The notes beneath the pieces were generated by a model that saw nothing but the letters and a program-made list of their open reading frames with translations, was not told the DNA's origin and ran no database searches. From positions 1-64,000 of the forward strand of contig RPQS01000022.1 of the NCBI GenBank assembly GCA_003818605.1: DNA of 64,000 nucleotides, read 5' to 3'. Of the stretch, positions 44,601 through 55,684 are shown one piece after another (position 1 is the first letter of the stretch; each line of letters opens with the position of its first letter). The position numbers were made by a program, and so were the translations under genes. The stretch is from Candidatus Zhuqueibacterota bacterium. Its GTDB lineage: Bacteria > Electryoneota > RPQS01.

Positions 44601-47600
44601 CCGTATGCGTGCCGAACATCATCAACGGCTTGCCGTCCTCGGTAAACGTAATCACGCGGCCGCGATCCTGAATCCAAACCCAGCGCCCGTTCTTATGCTT
44701 CATCCGCATTTCGCATTCATAATAGGGCAGATCGCCGGAGAAATGCCGCATCAGTATACCCTTAGCCTTCTTCAGATCATCAGGATGCGTCAGCGCCTCC
44801 CACGTCTTAACGCTGACAGGCGATAATTCGTCGAGAGTATAACCGGCCATCTGCGCCCAAGTCTCATTGAAGATCGTTTCTCCGGTCTGGACATTCCATT
44901 CCCACGTGCCGACGCGCGTGCCTTCGATAATGCTTTCCAGCCGCCAGCGTTGATGGCGCAGCTCCTCCTCCGACTGCTTGCGTTCGGTGATATCGCGGCC
45001 GGCAACAATGAATTCCGACACCGCGCCGTCTTGACCGATCATGGGGCGAGCGGAGCTTTCAATCCAAACATACGATCCATCTTTGCGGCGGAAGCGATAT
45101 TCCACCGTGATGTCTTTCTTTTCATGCAACAGGGTTTCCATACACGCCGCGATTCGCGGCCTGTCATCAAGATGAATCAGCTCCGCCGCCGTCTTTCCGA
45201 CCAGCTCTTCCACCTCGTATCCCAGGCTTCGGACGGCGGGAGAAACATACAAGTAATTCAGCTCTGCATCGTGACGGGAGATGATATCCGATACATTGTC
45301 GGCCAGCAAACGGTAGCGGGCCTCGCTGTCGCGGATCGCTTCTTCCGCCCGCTTGCGTTCCGTCACATCCACAAAAACCGAGAGCAGGCATGGTTCATTA
45401 TTCAGAGCAATCTGTTCCGCGCTGTACCGCGCGATGACGAGTTTACCCTTTTTCGTTACGAAACGGTATTCCCGATCGCGGACGGATTTGCCGGCTGCCA
45501 AGTCACTCAGGATTTGATTGCGATCTTCGATGTAGTTCCATAATCCGAGATCGCGAGTCGTTAAGCCGATCACCTCACCGTGATCGTATTCGAAGAATAC
45601 TTCGGCGGCTTCATTGCACTCGATGATTTTTCCGTCGCTCATCCGCGTGACGGCAATCGCCATCGGACTGGCGGCAAAGGCTTTGAAGAACCGCTCTTCA
45701 GACAGCCGCAGCTCCGCTTCGATGCGTTCCCGCTCCGCTTCCGCCAGCTTGCGGGCCGTGACATCCCGGTTGACGACAATCACCTCAATGAAGGAACCGT
45801 CTTCGCTGAGCACTCCGCGGGAGGAACACTCGAACCAAACGTATCGTCCATCCTTATGCAGAGCGCGATACTCCACGGGCGTGGTCGGTTGACCCGATAA
45901 ATTCCGTCCGTGAAGCTCGATAATCCGTTGCTGATCTTCCGGATGGATGATTTCCAAGGCGGATTTGCCCAACAGCTCCTCGGGCAGGTAGCCGAGTAAA
46001 GCATAACACGCCGGAGAAACGTACAGGAATTTTGCTTCGATGTCATGGCGCGTAATCAGGTCGTTAGCGTTGTCCGCGAGCAGCCGGTATCGCCTTTCAC
46101 TTTCCCGCACGGCTTCTTCCGCCTTGATCAGCTCATCAATATCGCGCGTAATCGAAAGAATATGCGGCTCGCCATTCAGCAAAATCACGCGGGCCGACAT
46201 GAGACCGGCGCGAACCCGACCGTCCTTCATGCGGAATTTCGCTTCCAGATTGCGCACAACTCCCACTTCGCGGAGTCCCTTTACCAACCGGGATCGGTCC
46301 GCCGGATCCACCCAAATTTCGGCTTCTAAAGAAGATCGTCCGATGACGTCTTCGCGGCTATAGCCGGTGGTCAGCGTGAATCCTTCGTTAATGTCCACGT
46401 ACGCGCCGTCGTTCAGCCGATTGATGTTAATCGCATCGGGGCTGGTATGGAAAGCCAGGCGGAAGCGCTCTTCACTCTGCCGCAACGCCTCTTCCGCCTC
46501 TTTGCGTTCGGTGATATCGCTGAAGATCGTATACGCCTGAACGGGCATAGACTCATCAGAACCAAACTGCGGGACGGCGTCCACTTCGATCCAGCGATAG
46601 CGCTCTTCATTCTGGTTGTACACGCCCATCACGATATTGCGCACGGGCAATCCCGTTAACAGCGCGACCATTCCCGGATGCGTCTCGCCCGGGAACGGGT
46701 TTCCGTCCGGACGAATCGCCCGCCACCGCCGGTCGGCGGACGTGCGCCCGCGCATCTGTTCCAAGGTAAGACCCAGAATCCGCTCGGCGGCCCGATTGGC
46801 GTTGATGATATAACCGTCGCGATTTTGATAGACGACTCCCTGCCCTATCGTTTCGAACAACGTACGGTAGCGCTCCTCGGATACGGCCAGATTGGCAACG
46901 GTCAGTTCATGTTCCGCCCGCGTTCGTAAAGCGGAAATACCGAAAGCAAGATCGTCCGCCAGTTCCATAAGCAGCTCGGTCTCCGCATCTTCAAAGGCTT
47001 CGGATTCCTCCGCATAGACGCTGAGAACACCGATAACCTGCTGGTTGAGCCGCAATGGAAGGGCTGCAATGGACTGGATTCCGCGTTCCAGCGCTCCCTT
47101 GCGCCACGCCGCATCGTTCGAATCCGTTTCGATGTTCTGCACGGTATAGGGTTGTCCACTGCGGATTGCCTTTTCTGTCGGTCCCATTCTCCACGTTCTG
47201 TCCCCCCCACTGTCGGCAACCTCCTTCAGGAAGCTGTCTGCGCCTGCCTGGGCCGTTAGACGTATGGTGATGTCTTCGGCATTTTCAGTATAGCCTACCC
47301 ATGCGGAGCGGTAGCCGCCGAAATTGACGATGATCCTGCAAATATCGTTTAACAGTTCCGCTTCGTTGGTGGCGCGGACCAATGCCTGATTACACTCGCT
47401 GATAGCGCGCAGCGCACGATTCATTTTTTGGAGTTCGTGCTCGGCATGTTTGCGTTCGGTAACGTCTATCGAATAGCCGTTCATGCCGTAGGGTGTGCCG
47501 GAAGAATCGCGCAGCACGGTCAACGCGAGATGGGCGTCGAACTCCTCGCCGTTTTTTCTTTTCAATCTCAGTTCGACTTCGTGTCTGTCTTTAACCAGCA

Positions 47601-50600
47601 GAGGTTCGATGACTTCCTCTTTCAGAACATCCACGTCCGGATAGAGAAAACCGATTTCATGACCGATGACTTCATCCGCGGTGTATCCGTAGAGCCTTTC
47701 CGCTCCCTTGTTCCAATAGAGGACACGGCCGGTCAAATCCGTGGTCACCACGGAATCATGAATCTGATCCATGATCTCCGCCTGCCGGTGGAGCGCTTCA
47801 TCCGACCTCTTCCGGTCCAGTGCGCTGATAAAAATCTCCCCGACCAGACGCAGCAGGGCAATCATGTCATCCGACCACTCCTGTTCCCGCTGCACCGAAT
47901 CGAAACCCAGAAAGCCCAGCAACTGACCGTGCAGATGCATGGGCAGGCAAATCAGGGACTTTATGTTTTGATTTTCGAATTCAGCTTTTTCCGCTACGGC
48001 CTCAGGGGGGAGCTCCCTGACACGTGGAATGCTGACAATATCCAGCCGGCGAATCATCCCGATAAAATTCGGAAAAACGTCTTCCGCATCAATGTTTTGC
48101 ATGCGGTAGCTTTCGGATGATATCCCGTCCGCACACCATTCGTGCGTGTTGTCCATCGTGCGGCCGTCCGCCCGGAACTGGAATACGTAGCTGCGGTCAA
48201 CTCCGGCGTATTTACCGATAGCTTGCAGCGCATCATCAATCGCTGCATCAATCTCGTGATACGCAAGATGAATGAATTGCGTCGAGATCGTCGAAATCAG
48301 ATTCTCGAATTCAAGCCGTTTGCGCAGCGCTTCTTCCACTCGCTTCCGCTCGGTGATGTCGTTCATCGAAGTCAGCAGAAACGTGCCTTCCTGCAGATCC
48401 AATACGTCCGCCGAGAACAAACCGTCCCGAATCTCGCCGGAACGGGTTCGGATCATCACGTCTACATCGCGGGCGTTGCCCGTTTCCTTCATAAGCTTGA
48501 TCACTTGCCGCCGTTGATTCAGATCCACGAAGATGTCTAATTCCCGCGACGTCCTGCCGATGACTTCTTCACGGGTGTATCCCAGCACTTTCAGGAATGT
48601 GTCATTGACATCCACAAAGCGTCCGTCGTTGACCGTGGAGATCGCCATGAGAACGGATGTCGTTCGAAAAGCCCGCAGGAATTTTTCTTCGCTCCGGCGC
48701 AGCGCTTCTTCAACCGATTTTTTTGCGGTAATATCTTCATACGTGCCCAGCAAACCGATCACTCGCCCTTGGGCGTCCCGCAAGGGAATTTTACACGTGT
48801 TCAACCACAACTGGGTGCCGTCAGGCCAGTTTTGCGGCTCTTCGTACTGCAATTTGGGAACGCCCGTGTCCATGACTTCGCGATCATCGTTCCGGTATGA
48901 TTCCGCCTGCGCAAGCCAGGAAAGCTGAAAATCGTCCTTGCCGACTATTTCTTCGGGTGAAGTCAAACCGGCATCGAGAGCGAAATTCATGTTGCAGCCC
49001 AGATAGCGCAATTTCGTGTCTTTCCAGAAAACACGGACGGGAATATTATCCAGCACCACCCGCAGCATCTGCCGGGCGGTTTCCCGCTCCGCCTCTATCC
49101 GTTTCCGTTCGGTGATATCCACAATCACGGAGTAAGATCGAACAACCTGCCCTTCGCCGTCGCGTTCGCAGGTCGCGGACAGCAGCGTATCTATAATTTC
49201 GCCGGTTTTCTTGACAAACTGATAGGGTTCATTCGTGACCGAGCCTTCGCGGAAAAAGACGGGCAGAACGTGCTCTTCCACATAGCGTTTCGAGGACGGC
49301 GTAAGAAAATCCGTCATGCGGCGGCCGATAACGTCTTTACGCTCATACCCCAGCGTTGCCAGCCAGAAATCGCTGACGCCCACTAACTGCACGTCCCGAT
49401 CAATCGAGTGCATCATGACCGGTGTCTGATTGTAGAGCGTGCGGAAGCGTTCCTCGTTGTCGCGCAGCGCCTGCTCCGCGTCCTTGCGCGCCGTAATGTC
49501 TATGCAGGATCCAATATAGCCCGTAAAACTCTGTTCCTGAGAAAATCTCGGCACACCGGTGTCGAGCACCCAATGATATGTGCTGTCCGTATGCCGCAGC
49601 CGGTATTCGATAGTAAACGAATTCCGCGACGCGAAGGCGTGCTCATAGGTTGCCTGCAATCGCGGCAAATCATCCGGATGCACTCCTTCCTGCCATCCTT
49701 GACCATACTCTTGTCCCACCGTGCGGCCCGTAAAATTCAACCACGTGCGATTGAAGTAATAGGTGTGGCGTTTCGTCCCGGCCATCCAAATGAGTACGGG
49801 AGCCATATCGGCTAAATTGCGGAAGCGTTCTTCGCTTTCGCGCAGCGCCTCCTCCGCGCGCTTACGTTCCGTAATGTCGTAAATTGCGGCCTGCATCGCC
49901 GGCCGGCCGTGATAGGTGATGCCCCGCACATAGACGTCTGCGGGAAATTCCTCTCCGTCAAGGCGGATGAGAACGGTCGTATAGTGTTCGGGAACTCCCG
50001 CTTCGCCGCGCATGCGCGCCATGAAAAATCCCTCTAACCGCTCCCGCTCGCGTTCCACAATAAAGTCGCTCATGCGGCGAGCCGTGGACGGCGCCGATGA
50101 AGATGACGAGGTTCCGAACATCGCCGCGGCCGCGGGATTGGAAAACACCACATCAAAGTCCTGGATGATGATTACCGCGTGGGGCAGCGCTTCGATCAGC
50201 GTGCGATATTTCCCCTCGCTTTCCCGCAGCGCGTTTTCGGCCTCCCGCCGTCCCTGGAAATGCCGGATGCTGTTTTGCACGAACACCCCCCAAGCCGCAG
50301 TCAACAGAAAGAAAAGCGCTCCGGCAAGAGCAACTACGATGCCGATCTGCTGATAGAATCTGTCTCCGATACCTACGCGTTGACTCGTGAGAGAAAGCCC
50401 CGTTTCCTGCAGCGCTTCATGCATGGACACCAGCACAGCCTGATAGGAACGCTCCGATAAATAGCGATGCAGCGAATCCGCGCACCCGGTCACGATCTGC
50501 CGCAGCGCCTCCGCTTCGATGGTTTTCAATTGAGAATGACAATCGGCGGCACGATTCCAGGACAAAAACAGATGATATTTTCGAGCGGATGAATTCCCGA

Positions 50601-50898
50601 GCGATAATGCTGAATCCGTCCGCTCCGATATATCCCTGAAACGCGCGCGTTTATCCGCCTCTCCATCCGTATTCAAACAGGAAAGCGCTGCCCTCTCCCA
50701 TACCCCGTGTTCAATCGTCGTGATCAAACGGCGCAAGGAAGTCAACTCGCCATGAGCCTGCTGCAAGTCCCGATAGGCATGCCACAGCCTGAATCCGCTG
50801 AGGGCATAAAAAAGAATCATCAAGCCTAATCCGATCCCAAATAAAGTGAGGGGGCGGAAACGCTCGACGAAAGCAGGGGGGGCGATCCATTTTTTCAT
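38602..50898 (-). CDS. Giant multi-PAS/GAF sensor histidine kinase
   Basis: 4098 residues from ATG 50898 (AAGGACGG upstream). Two membrane helices near the N-terminus ([20 protein letters not shown] and [19 protein letters not shown]) bracket a helical periplasmic domain of about 160 residues. By hand I count about 24 PAS-type modules and 3 GAF domains, each ending in a [12 protein letters not shown]-type linker. GAF domains fall near 48250-47800, 47400-46880 and 44530-44060. A single kinase core closes it: His[15 protein letters not shown] (H3873) and HATPase ([34 protein letters not shown]). There is no fused receiver. Several PAS modules are near-duplicates. The gene overlaps the single-domain regulator by 23 bp and heads a three-gene relay operon. 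The frame is unbroken over 12.3 kb, arguing that it is maintained. Bound cofactors or ligands are not evident. Confidence 0.9.
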   Translation of the reverse strand: MKKWIAPPAFVERFRPLTLFGIGLGLMILFYALSGFRLWHAYRDLQQAHGELTSLRRLITTIEHGVWERAALSCLNTDGEADKRARFRDISERTDSALSLGNSSARKYHLFLSWNRAADCHSQLKTIEAEALRQIVTGCADSLHRYLSERSYQAVLVSMHEALQETGLSLTSQRVGIGDRFYQQIGIVVALAGALFFLLTAAWGVFVQNSIRHFQGRREAENALRESEGKYRTLIEALPHAVIIIQDFDVVFSNPAAAAMFGTSSSSSAPSTARRMSDFIVERERERLEGFFMARMRGEAGVPEHYTTVLIRLDGEEFPADVYVRGITYHGRPAMQAAIYDITERKRAEEALRESEERFRNLADMAPVLIWMAGTKRHTYYFNRTWLNFTGRTVGQEYGQGWQEGVHPDDLPRLQATYEHAFASRNSFTIEYRLRHTDSTYHWVLDTGVPRFSQEQSFTGYIGSCIDITARKDAEQALRDNEERFRTLYNQTPVMMHSIDRDVQLVGVSDFWLATLGYERKDVIGRRMTDFLTPSSKRYVEEHVLPVFFREGSVTNEPYQFVKKTGEIIDTLLSATCERDGEGQVVRSYSVIVDITERKRIEAERETARQMLRVVLDNIPVRVFWKDTKLRYLGCNMNFALDAGLTSPEEIVGKDDFQLSWLAQAESYRNDDREVMDTGVPKLQYEEPQNWPDGTQLWLNTCKIPLRDAQGRVIGLLGTYEDITAKKSVEEALRRSEEKFLRAFRTTSVLMAISTVNDGRFVDVNDTFLKVLGYTREEVIGRTSRELDIFVDLNQRRQVIKLMKETGNARDVDVMIRTRSGEIRDGLFSADVLDLQEGTFLLTSMNDITERKRVEEALRKRLEFENLISTISTQFIHLAYHEIDAAIDDALQAIGKYAGVDRSYVFQFRADGRTMDNTHEWCADGISSESYRMQNIDAEDVFPNFIGMIRRLDIVSIPRVRELPPEAVAEKAEFENQNIKSLICLPMHLHGQLLGFLGFDSVQREQEWSDDMIALLRLVGEIFISALDRKRSDEALHRQAEIMDQIHDSVVTTDLTGRVLYWNKGAERLYGYTADEVIGHEIGFLYPDVDVLKEEVIEPLLVKDRHEVELRLKRKNGEEFDAHLALTVLRDSSGTPYGMNGYSIDVTERKHAEHELQKMNRALRAISECNQALVRATNEAELLNDICRIIVNFGGYRSAWVGYTENAEDITIRLTAQAGADSFLKEVADSGGDRTWRMGPTEKAIRSGQPYTVQNIETDSNDAAWRKGALERGIQSIAALPLRLNQQVIGVLSVYAEESEAFEDAETELLMELADDLAFGISALRTRAEHELTVANLAVSEERYRTLFETIGQGVVYQNRDGYIINANRAAERILGLTLEQMRGRTSADRRWRAIRPDGNPFPGETHPGMVALLTGLPVRNIVMGVYNQNEERYRWIEVDAVPQFGSDESMPVQAYTIFSDITERKEAEEALRQSEERFRLAFHTSPDAININRLNDGAYVDINEGFTLTTGYSREDVIGRSSLEAEIWVDPADRSRLVKGLREVGVVRNLEAKFRMKDGRVRAGLMSARVILLNGEPHILSITRDIDELIKAEEAVRESERRYRLLADNANDLITRHDIEAKFLYVSPACYALLGYLPEELLGKSALEIIHPEDQQRIIELHGRNLSGQPTTPVEYRALHKDGRYVWFECSSRGVLSEDGSFIEVIVVNRDVTARKLAEAERERIEAELRLSEERFFKAFAASPMAIAVTRMSDGKIIECNEAAEVFFEYDHGEVIGLTTRDLGLWNYIEDRNQILSDLAAGKSVRDREYRFVTKKGKLVIARYSAEQIALNNEPCLLSVFVDVTERKRAEEAIRDSEARYRLLADNVSDIISRHDAELNYLYVSPAVRSLGYEVEELVGKTAAELIHLDDRPRIAACMETLLHEKKDITVEYRFRRKDGSYVWIESSARPMIGQDGAVSEFIVAGRDITERKQSEEELRHQRWRLESIIEGTRVGTWEWNVQTGETIFNETWAQMAGYTLDELSPVSVKTWEALTHPDDLKKAKGILMRHFSGDLPYYECEMRMKHKNGRWVWIQDRGRVITFTEDGKPLMMFGTHTDIMEHKRNEEALRLNESRLEAMLQLNQMKAESLEEIAVFTMEEAVRLTQSAIGYVAFANEDETELTMYAWSRGAMQDCMIQNKPLVYKVSETGLWGEAVRQRQPVITNDYAAPSPWKKGYPEGHVPVTRHMNVPIFDNGKIVIVAGVGNKTDIYDETDVRQLRLLMEGMWRIVQRKRAEDALLQKTEELDRFFNVALDLLCIADTEGNFRRMNREWERTLGYTLPELEGHRFLDFVHPDDLEATLAAVSELSSGHDVLNFTNRYRCKDGSYRWIEWRSTAYENKLIYAAARDVTESRRIQSALREANQRRQALFEEARDAIIIADAESGEIIEVNRMAETLLRRSRDELIGMHQAELHPPEHRDANHQTFRDTLGEGGHDAVEREICTKDDCYIPVEIKASLVELAGGRKVMQGFFRDISERKRAEREIRYNEERYRAFITKTSEGVWCWDVDEPFSIDLPEDEQVRRVMRGRISEANVAVARQYGFSSAEEMIGKSFGEFIDEEEFIGLSRLLVATRYNVSDVESEETDNAGNRHFFVNNSVGIVEDGKLIRIWGTQRDITERKLAEEALRESEERYRNFIKNASEGIYRIDLVPPVDISLPREELEKEITQNAVTGEVNKALAAMYAIQPEEMVGRMVRDFAPNCGAQMADLLLQKNYQIVEREETEYTETGDPIYIRESYTGVVADGKLKRVWGVQRDITARKKAEEAARRESELVARIMETSPVGIVVADRKGKITFANHKAEGILGLSKSEILLRHYNDPAWQIVGLDGGPIADEQLPFQTIHRTGKAVEDARHSVVWPDGRRVLLSINAAPQYDEKGKFSGMVAALTDITERVQAEQALRDSERRLHSVIQGSPIPTFVIGKDHRILQWNLALEELSGIKAKDVIGTTDQWKAFYHGARPCMADLLVDERLDSIPEWYAGKYVASKLIKGSYEATDAFPDVHGESRWLTFTAAGIRDMEGNLVGAIETLQDITERKRAEEALRERQARIESIWKGAPVGIGVTTNRVFNEVNDRLCQITGYSREELIGQNTRMLYLSDEEWADIAETMYPAVLAHGTANKEIRWRRKDGEIINLILSISTILPGQTDTGMLFTVLDVTETQKAEAELRERQARIVSIYRGAPVAIGIAVDRVFTDVNDQMCHMTGYMTEELIGWNASTIYASEKEYETVGSDVYPEAWEKGTASTETRWRRKDGKIIDVLLSLTPIKPGDSSSGITFTAMDITERKRAEDELRESEQRLRSIIDEAPFGAHLYELDADDRLVFMGANAAADKILGIDHSQLIHKSIEDAFPGLAEGPIPDTYRHVAKTGERYQTDQVDYDCDTIRGAFEVHAFRTGPERMAVFFRDISERKRAEEALREREARLTSVFRAAPVGIGVVIQRVFTEVNETVSAMTGYSKQELIGQSARMLYPTQEEYDFVGTEKYRQIREVGVGTVETRWVKKDGTIIDVLLSSSSIVPGDFSAGLTFTALDITEKKRAAEALAESEQRFRMIAENAHDLIWMTDADFNVTYVSPAITGILGFTEENVVGRSIMSSVAPGSAEASLRFLQDLIGGSETGGPEIGGVSHIEHELIAADGSSVWMEVVATALRDASGKIVGIQGISRDVTERKQAEDVVRRERDRAQMYLDLVDVIMVALNNRGEVTLINKTGCRILGCEENDLMGSNWFETALPESTRQTTSDVFQRLMKGEIEPVRFYENPVITKSGEERMIEWHNAIIYDEFGHIMGTLSSGADITERKRAEEELAARAAELERSNAELERFAYVASHDLQEPLRMMASYAQLLDQRYRGRLDNDADDFIGFITSGAERMRQLIHDLLTFSRVDTRGKPFEPVDCEKVLQEVLHNLQVAVEESGITITHDPLPTIAADDTQMTQLFQNLISNAVKFRSPESPRVHITASDDEHHWEFAVQDNGIGIESKYFERIFIIFQRLHGQKDHPGTGIGLAICRKIVERHGGRIWVESKPGLGSTFHFTLPKRKPSKRRTGNHGSTDHR

Positions 50899-51648
50899 GG
50901 CACCGTCCTTCTGTTGGAGAAGCAATTGTTCAGGGCGTGGCGATGCGGCAGTCATGCCGGTCAGATCGAACGGACGATCAAGCCGGTGATGCATAGCGAG
51001 AAGTGTACTCTGTCCGGCAGGTCAACAGAGAGAAAGAGGCAAGAATCCTTCCATGGTCTGCGCACCCGGTTCAACCTGTTTCAACGGCGCGAATTCCACT
51101 ACGGATAGGTAGCATGAGGACAACGATGATCCGAAAAAACCGGGAGCTTCCCATGAATCGAACCAAACGCATCCAGTGATGAGGGTGGGTCAAGTAGGAT
51201 AGGTTAGTTGTTTCAACCTGATAGACCCATTATAATTTAATACTGTCAGGTGGAAAAATCAAGAATTGAAAACTCCAAGATGTTTATTTGCATACGCTTG
51301 ACCCGCGTATCACTTATGAACTTATCCACATATTCACTAAATGCCTTGTTGCTAATGTGTTTGCGTTTCTTGAATTTATAGTACCATCCGAATGTGCCCG
51401 AACGATGGTTGCCTACGTTTTTCCGAACATCGTTTTCGACACCACGCAGACGGTTCGAAAATATTCAAAAATTATTTAGAAATGCCTCTCGGAAAGCCGT
51501 ACGGTTTTTCGTAAGGAACGCTTTACATTCAACCCATTTTTACCCCTTACGGAAGCAACCCGTGACAAAATTGCCACGGGTTGTTCCGATGGTTGCGAAT
51601 CTTTGCTGCGGAATGAACAAGCCGCCGCGGGTGCGCCTCCCGGTTTTT
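50899..51648. other. Intergenic region upstream of the giant kinase
   Basis: No gene is supported in 750 bp. It includes a nested hairpin with outer arms TGGGTC (51186-51191)/GACCCA (51224-51229) and inner AGGTT/AACCT. Next to it, on the minus strand, is TATAAT (51229-51234), possibly a -10 element for the kinase operon, though I cannot match a -35. A CAACCCGTG/CACGGGTTG hairpin (51556-51583) lies beyond the 3' end of the flavin reductase gene and may end its transcript despite lacking a T run. Confidence 0.45.
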
Positions 51649-52182
51649 CTACTCCGGAATTGCCTGCAAATTCCAGTAGCGGCCGTCCAAATAGACCATC
51701 TGATGTTCCGGGTCGAGCTGTGGACGGTGCAGCGGATGATCCGGCTGTTCGTGGCCGTGCACGGCCACAATTTCCGCGATGAATAGATCATGCGAACCCA
51801 AATGCAGTTCATGTTTCACGCGGCAGGCCAACGCCAGAGAGAATTCGTCTATCATCGGCGCAGAGCGCAGCGGCGGACACGCCACGGGGGTTAAACCCAG
51901 TTCCGTGAATTTGCGGTTCGTTCTTCCCGAAACCGCTCCGCAAAACTGAACGGCTCGCAGGTCGGAATCATGCGGGATATTCACGGAAAATTCGCGATAC
52001 TCGCGAATTAATTCGTAGCTGCAGCGCGATTCGCGAACGGCCAAGCCAACCATCGGCGGTTCGGAACACACCGTTCCGAACCATGAACACGTGATCAGAT
52101 TGGGCTTTTCCACGGTCCCGCATCCGACCAGAATCGCCGGAGCCGGATACGCGTGCACAAAAGGAGGCAAGAGTGTTTTCAT
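51649..52182 (-). CDS. Flavin reductase-like (FMN-binding split barrel) protein
   Basis: 177 residues. The sequence PAPAILVGCGTVEKPNLITCSWFGTVCSEPPMVGLAV in shorter pieces, then YELIREYREFSVNIP and LACRVKHELHLGSHDLFIAEIVAVH, is the flavin-reductase-like domain seen in flavoredoxin and in NAD(P)H:FMN reductases of two-component oxygenases. It binds FMN at the dimer interface. The final segment with YLDGRYWNLQ is common in this branch. It follows the nitroreductase gene by 21 bp on the same strand, suggesting an FMN-dependent redox pair in the cytoplasm. The physiological electron acceptor is unknown. Confidence 0.85.
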   Translation of the reverse strand: MKTLLPPFVHAYPAPAILVGCGTVEKPNLITCSWFGTVCSEPPMVGLAVRESRCSYELIREYREFSVNIPHDSDLRAVQFCGAVSGRTNRKFTELGLTPVACPPLRSAPMIDEFSLALACRVKHELHLGSHDLFIAEIVAVHGHEQPDHPLHRPQLDPEHQMVYLDGRYWNLQAIPE

Positions 52183-52203
52183 AGCAACACCGAATCCTGA
52201 GTT

Positions 52204-52713
52204 TCACCAGCGATTTTTCCGCACGCGAGTCGAATCGTAACGCCGCACGGGAGACGGCGTATCGGCGGGATGGCCGATCGGCACTAAAGACACCGGGACA
52301 ATATATGAGGGAAGTCCGATCAGGTCGCGGATGCGTTCGATCCGCTCGGTGTTCGGATGAATTCCCACCCAGACCGCACCCAAACCGGTCGCATGCGCCG
52401 CCAATAACATATTTTGCGTGGCCGCGGCGCAATCCAGAACCCAGCCGCCTTCGTGTTGTTGATGGCGGATGTCCCCGCAGATTAAAACGGCCATCGGAGC
52501 CTGCGTCAGCATCTGGGCATGAGGATGAAATTCAGCTATGGCATCCATGATTCCGCGATCCGTAATCACGATAAACTGCCACGCCTGTTCGTTTCCCGCC
52601 GACGGGGCATTCATCGCCGCCTCCAGTAAAATCTGCAGCTGCTCTTCGGACACGGCGCGGGTCTGATAGTAGCGCACGCTGCGTCTCGTGAAAATGGCTT
52701 CCAGCGCATCCAT
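52204..52713 (-). CDS. Nitroreductase-family FMN oxidoreductase
   Basis: 169 residues, a short single-domain nitroreductase. FTRRSVRYYQTRAVSEEQ gives the FMN phosphate-binding RRSxR motif, AAMNAPSAGNEQAWQFIV the second FMN loop, and GLGAVWVGIHP with the C-terminal PIGHPADTPSP the remaining conserved elements. Such proteins dimerise and use NAD(P)H to reduce nitroaromatics, quinones or flavins, and some have specialised roles; the substrate is not predictable here. It precedes the flavin reductase-like gene by 21 bp, forming a two-gene unit located between two terminated operons. Confidence 0.88.
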   Translation of the reverse strand: MDALEAIFTRRSVRYYQTRAVSEEQLQILLEAAMNAPSAGNEQAWQFIVITDRGIMDAIAEFHPHAQMLTQAPMAVLICGDIRHQQHEGGWVLDCAAATQNMLLAAHATGLGAVWVGIHPNTERIERIRDLIGLPSYIVPVSLVPIGHPADTPSPVRRYDSTRVRKNRW

Positions 52714-52740
52714 CGCGTCTCATCTCCTTCGTATCGTAAA

Positions 52741-52779
52741 AAGGTAAAAGAAGAACCCGCACAAAGGTCGCGGGTTCTT
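52741..52779 (-). terminator. Intrinsic terminator of the five-gene envelope operon
   Basis: On the minus strand AAGAACCCGC and GCGGGTTCTT pair (52751-52760 with 52770-52779), followed by CTTTTACCTT. It lies 33 bp past the stop of the lipoprotein gene at 52812. Confidence 0.8.
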
Positions 52780-52811
52780 CGCATTCATTCATCGAAGACC
52801 GCAAGCGTTCG

Positions 52812-54587
52812 CTATTGCAGTCCCTGCAGCATGCGCGGCAGTAAAACGTCCATCATGCTTGCCGCTTCGGTCTCATTGCAGAAATACATGGGCACTCCGA
52901 AGACCGCCACGCGGAAGCTGAGATCGTACACGTAGCACGAGGTACGGTTGGCGAACGGATTCGCAAGGGAATCCGACACGACCGTGCGTCCCATCACCGT
53001 ACACTCGCCGCGCTGCTGAAACGACCAGCATTTCGCCAATTTCCCGGCCCAGGATGCGGGCATCTTCGCCGGATCAATCGCCATACTCGGGAAAGGATCC
53101 ACTCCGGTAAAGCCCAGCGTTGTGCGCGGAACGGTGCGGAAGGCTTCAAAGGCGCGCAGTTTATCACGTCCGAAAGACCCGGCCGCGAATTGCAGTACGG
53201 TTTGCGAATCCGCCGCGGCAACGTCCTTGAACAAATCCCAGCCCGAGAGAATCAAGCGGCCGCCCTTATCCAAGAACTCGCGCAGAATTCGCTGGTTGTT
53301 GTCCCACTGCACGTCGCTGGCGTCGTCGGAATGCCAGATGATCAGTCCGGCATGGCGGATATCCCACGGCGACACATAGGACACGCCGCCTATCGCATTG
53401 ACATCCCAGTCAATGTTGCGGAACTTCGCTCCGGCGTGTGTCAGAATGTTGTCGTAGAACTGATCCACCTGCACATCGTTCGGCGAACCCGGATTTCCAT
53501 TTCCATTGCGGGTTTCATCCACTACGATCACGCTGTCGGAGAGCGTCTGCTGCACAATGCGGATGGTAAATTCGGCGGTATCGCTCATCACGCCCGCCAA
53601 ATCGCGGGCCATCATCTGAACGACCCACACTCCGGGGGGAACGTCCGTCTCCTCGACGACGGAGTTGTCGGTCCATGCGCTCCATGATCCATCTCCGACA
53701 CGGAAGCGGTAGGCGTTGATCTCTCCGCTATAGGCGGCGGCGGATGCGCCGAACGTGAGCTGCGTCCGCAGCCCCGCCTGCGCGGAGTAGTAAACCGAGC
53801 CGTCCGCATAGTAGTTGTTTGCACCGTAGGCGGCGGTGACCACCGTGTCCATCACCGGACGGAACGTCGGATCCACCGTAAACGTCCGCCGGATCATCGG
53901 ACTCTCCGCTTCACCGGCGTCCTTGGCTTTGGCATAGATCACATGCGCGCCCGCCGTTAAACCGGCGTTGGAAATCCCCTCGACGTCATCCGGGAAGGTC
54001 GGATCACTGATGATATCCGGCGAAGCAAACACGAATACCGGCGTAAACGTCCATGCCGACCACCCGCCGAGAGAATCATCCAGTGCGATGCGATAATACA
54101 GCAGCGACGGATTGCCGTCCGTAGCGGTAATGCTCATGCGGAATCCCGCACCGACGGTTGCTCCCTCGGCGATGCTGCCTTCGGGATCGAAGGACGCCGT
54201 CGGAGCATAATTCACTACGTAGAAATCAGTGGATGCCGTGTCGGAAAGCAGACCCAGATTGTCCACGGCCACAACTCCGAAGGTGTGATACAGCGGTGTG
54301 CCGTCGGAGGGAGCGGCGAAGGGCATGGTCGTGTCCCGCGCCATGGTGGTTGCCAGACGTACGCCGTCTACAATCAGATAAAAATTCACGATCTCGCCGT
54401 CGCCGTCATTACCCGCCCAGTTCAGCGGGATATAATGATTGACGGTGTCTCCGGCCGTTGGAGCGACGGAAAGCGTGGCGGTCGGCGGCCTGTTCGGCAG
54501 CGCGCTGCCCGGATCTTTCACGTCGCATCCCGCAAACCAGAGACCGAGTCCGACCGCCAAGATCAGCAAGGCTTTTGCAGTTTTCAT
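52812..54587 (-). CDS. Large lipoprotein with Ig-like region and amidotransferase-like C-terminal domain
   Basis: 591 residues from ATG 54587, preceded by AGGAGGTG; the upstream extension to 54707 lies inside the PorV-like gene. Lipoprotein signal MKTAKALLILAVGLGLWFAGC. Residues 30-350 are beta-rich Ig/fibronectin-like units (RPPTATLSVAPTAGDTVNHY, NFYLIVDGVRLA, FTVDPTFRPVMDT, FRVGDGSWSAW). Residues about 355-590 resemble a ThuA/DUF4350-like class I amidotransferase fold (DSVIVVDETRNG, HAGLIIWHSDDASDVQWDNN, REFLDKGGRLILSGWDL, RVAVFGVPMYF) without an obvious catalytic triad. Expected on the outer membrane. Last gene of the TonB receptor operon, 26 bp after the PorV-like gene. Function unknown; a substrate-binding or scaffold role is inferred. 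Confidence 0.75.
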   Translation of the reverse strand: MKTAKALLILAVGLGLWFAGCDVKDPGSALPNRPPTATLSVAPTAGDTVNHYIPLNWAGNDGDGEIVNFYLIVDGVRLATTMARDTTMPFAAPSDGTPLYHTFGVVAVDNLGLLSDTASTDFYVVNYAPTASFDPEGSIAEGATVGAGFRMSITATDGNPSLLYYRIALDDSLGGWSAWTFTPVFVFASPDIISDPTFPDDVEGISNAGLTAGAHVIYAKAKDAGEAESPMIRRTFTVDPTFRPVMDTVVTAAYGANNYYADGSVYYSAQAGLRTQLTFGASAAAYSGEINAYRFRVGDGSWSAWTDNSVVEETDVPPGVWVVQMMARDLAGVMSDTAEFTIRIVQQTLSDSVIVVDETRNGNGNPGSPNDVQVDQFYDNILTHAGAKFRNIDWDVNAIGGVSYVSPWDIRHAGLIIWHSDDASDVQWDNNQRILREFLDKGGRLILSGWDLFKDVAAADSQTVLQFAAGSFGRDKLRAFEAFRTVPRTTLGFTGVDPFPSMAIDPAKMPASWAGKLAKCWSFQQRGECTVMGRTVVSDSLANPFANRTSCYVYDLSFRVAVFGVPMYFCNETEAASMMDVLLPRMLQGLQ

Positions 54588-54613
54588 TTGTCGAACACCT
54601 CCTGGTTTGTGGG

Positions 54614-55684
54614 TCACCATTCCAAGCCGAGAGCCAGACGGTGCGGCTGACCTTTCAATTGATCCGCTCCGTCCATGTTGCTCACGGCCTCGGTGAGTCG
54701 GCCCCAATGCGAGTACGCGTAGTCAAATCTCACGCGGTACTGGTTGAACACCGGAATACGCAGTCCGAAACCCAATGCGAAACTCTCTTCATCATAAGCG
54801 AATTTGCCGCCCGCCCGCAAAAAGAGCAGGTCGCGATAAACGCCCTCGCCGCCGATGTTGAGCCGCTCCCGATTATCGTTCGGATGGTTCATCTCAATGG
54901 ATAATTCGCCGGCCCAATCGGGAGACTTCTTGATTCCGAACATTTCAAACGCGTCAAACGCCACGCCCAACCGGAATAAAGTGGGAAGACTCGCGCCTTC
55001 ATATTGTTCTTCCCGCAAAATATTGTCGTTCAGCACGCGATTGCGGTAATCGAGATAGGTGCCCGAATATTCCACGTCGGGACCCAGATTCTGGATGACC
55101 ATTCCTAACCGCAGCGAGCGCAGCCCGGTTTTATAGAGCGTGCCCACATCCACCGCGACGCCGTCGTATGTCTCCTCTTCCAACTGGCTGTGCAGATACC
55201 GGACGTTGCCGCCCAGACTGAACTTGTCCGTCAGCTTGCGCGCGTACCCGACACCCGCTGCCAAATCCCAGGCGTTGAAATTCTCGCCCGTTCCTTCCGG
55301 ATGATCCCAGGTCCGCACCGCCATATCGTTGGTGAAAAGATTGATCGCGTGCAGCGAAAAGGCCGAATAATCGCCCCACGAGCGCGCCATCGCCATCGAA
55401 TTCAAATGGACGTTCGCGGGCATGTTGATCTGCGAGAAAACCACGTGACGGCCTTTGAGTTCCGTTAAAGCTCCCGGATTCCACCACACGGCTTCCGCAT
55501 CACGGGCCGTCGCGCAAAAGGCGTTGCCCATCGCGATGCCCCGCACTCCCATCGGAATCTTCAAGACCTGCATGGATGTCGTGCCGACTTTATTCAATGC
55601 CAGCGTCGGCAGTGCCACGGCTAAGAGAACCGCGAGCACGATCCAGGCGGTGAAATGAAGGGTGACTGGTCGTTGTACGGTCAT
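54614..55684 (-). CDS. PorV/PorQ-family outer-membrane protein
   Basis: 356 residues. Signal peptide LHFTAWIVLAVLLAVALPTLA, then the family opening VGTTSMQVLKIPMGVRGIAMGNAFCATARDAEAVWWNPGAL, here quoted as two overlapping parts. A FadL-like 14-strand barrel is expected, with HVVFSQINMPANVHLNSMAM, GVGYARKLTDKFSLGGNVRY and a barrel-type end PHRLALGLEW. PorV-type proteins escort or anchor T9SS cargo at the outer membrane. This gene is embedded in an operon with a TonB receptor rather than with other por genes, and its start overlaps the preceding lipoprotein's stop (ATGA), so they are translationally coupled. GGAGGAGAG precedes the ATG. It may be a dedicated shuttle for the 56655 protein; this is inference. 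Confidence 0.85.
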   Translation of the reverse strand: MTVQRPVTLHFTAWIVLAVLLAVALPTLALNKVGTTSMQVLKIPMGVRGIAMGNAFCATARDAEAVWWNPGALTELKGRHVVFSQINMPANVHLNSMAMARSWGDYSAFSLHAINLFTNDMAVRTWDHPEGTGENFNAWDLAAGVGYARKLTDKFSLGGNVRYLHSQLEEETYDGVAVDVGTLYKTGLRSLRLGMVIQNLGPDVEYSGTYLDYRNRVLNDNILREEQYEGASLPTLFRLGVAFDAFEMFGIKKSPDWAGELSIEMNHPNDNRERLNIGGEGVYRDLLFLRAGGKFAYDEESFALGFGLRIPVFNQYRVRFDYAYSHWGRLTEAVSNMDGADQLKGQPHRLALGLEW

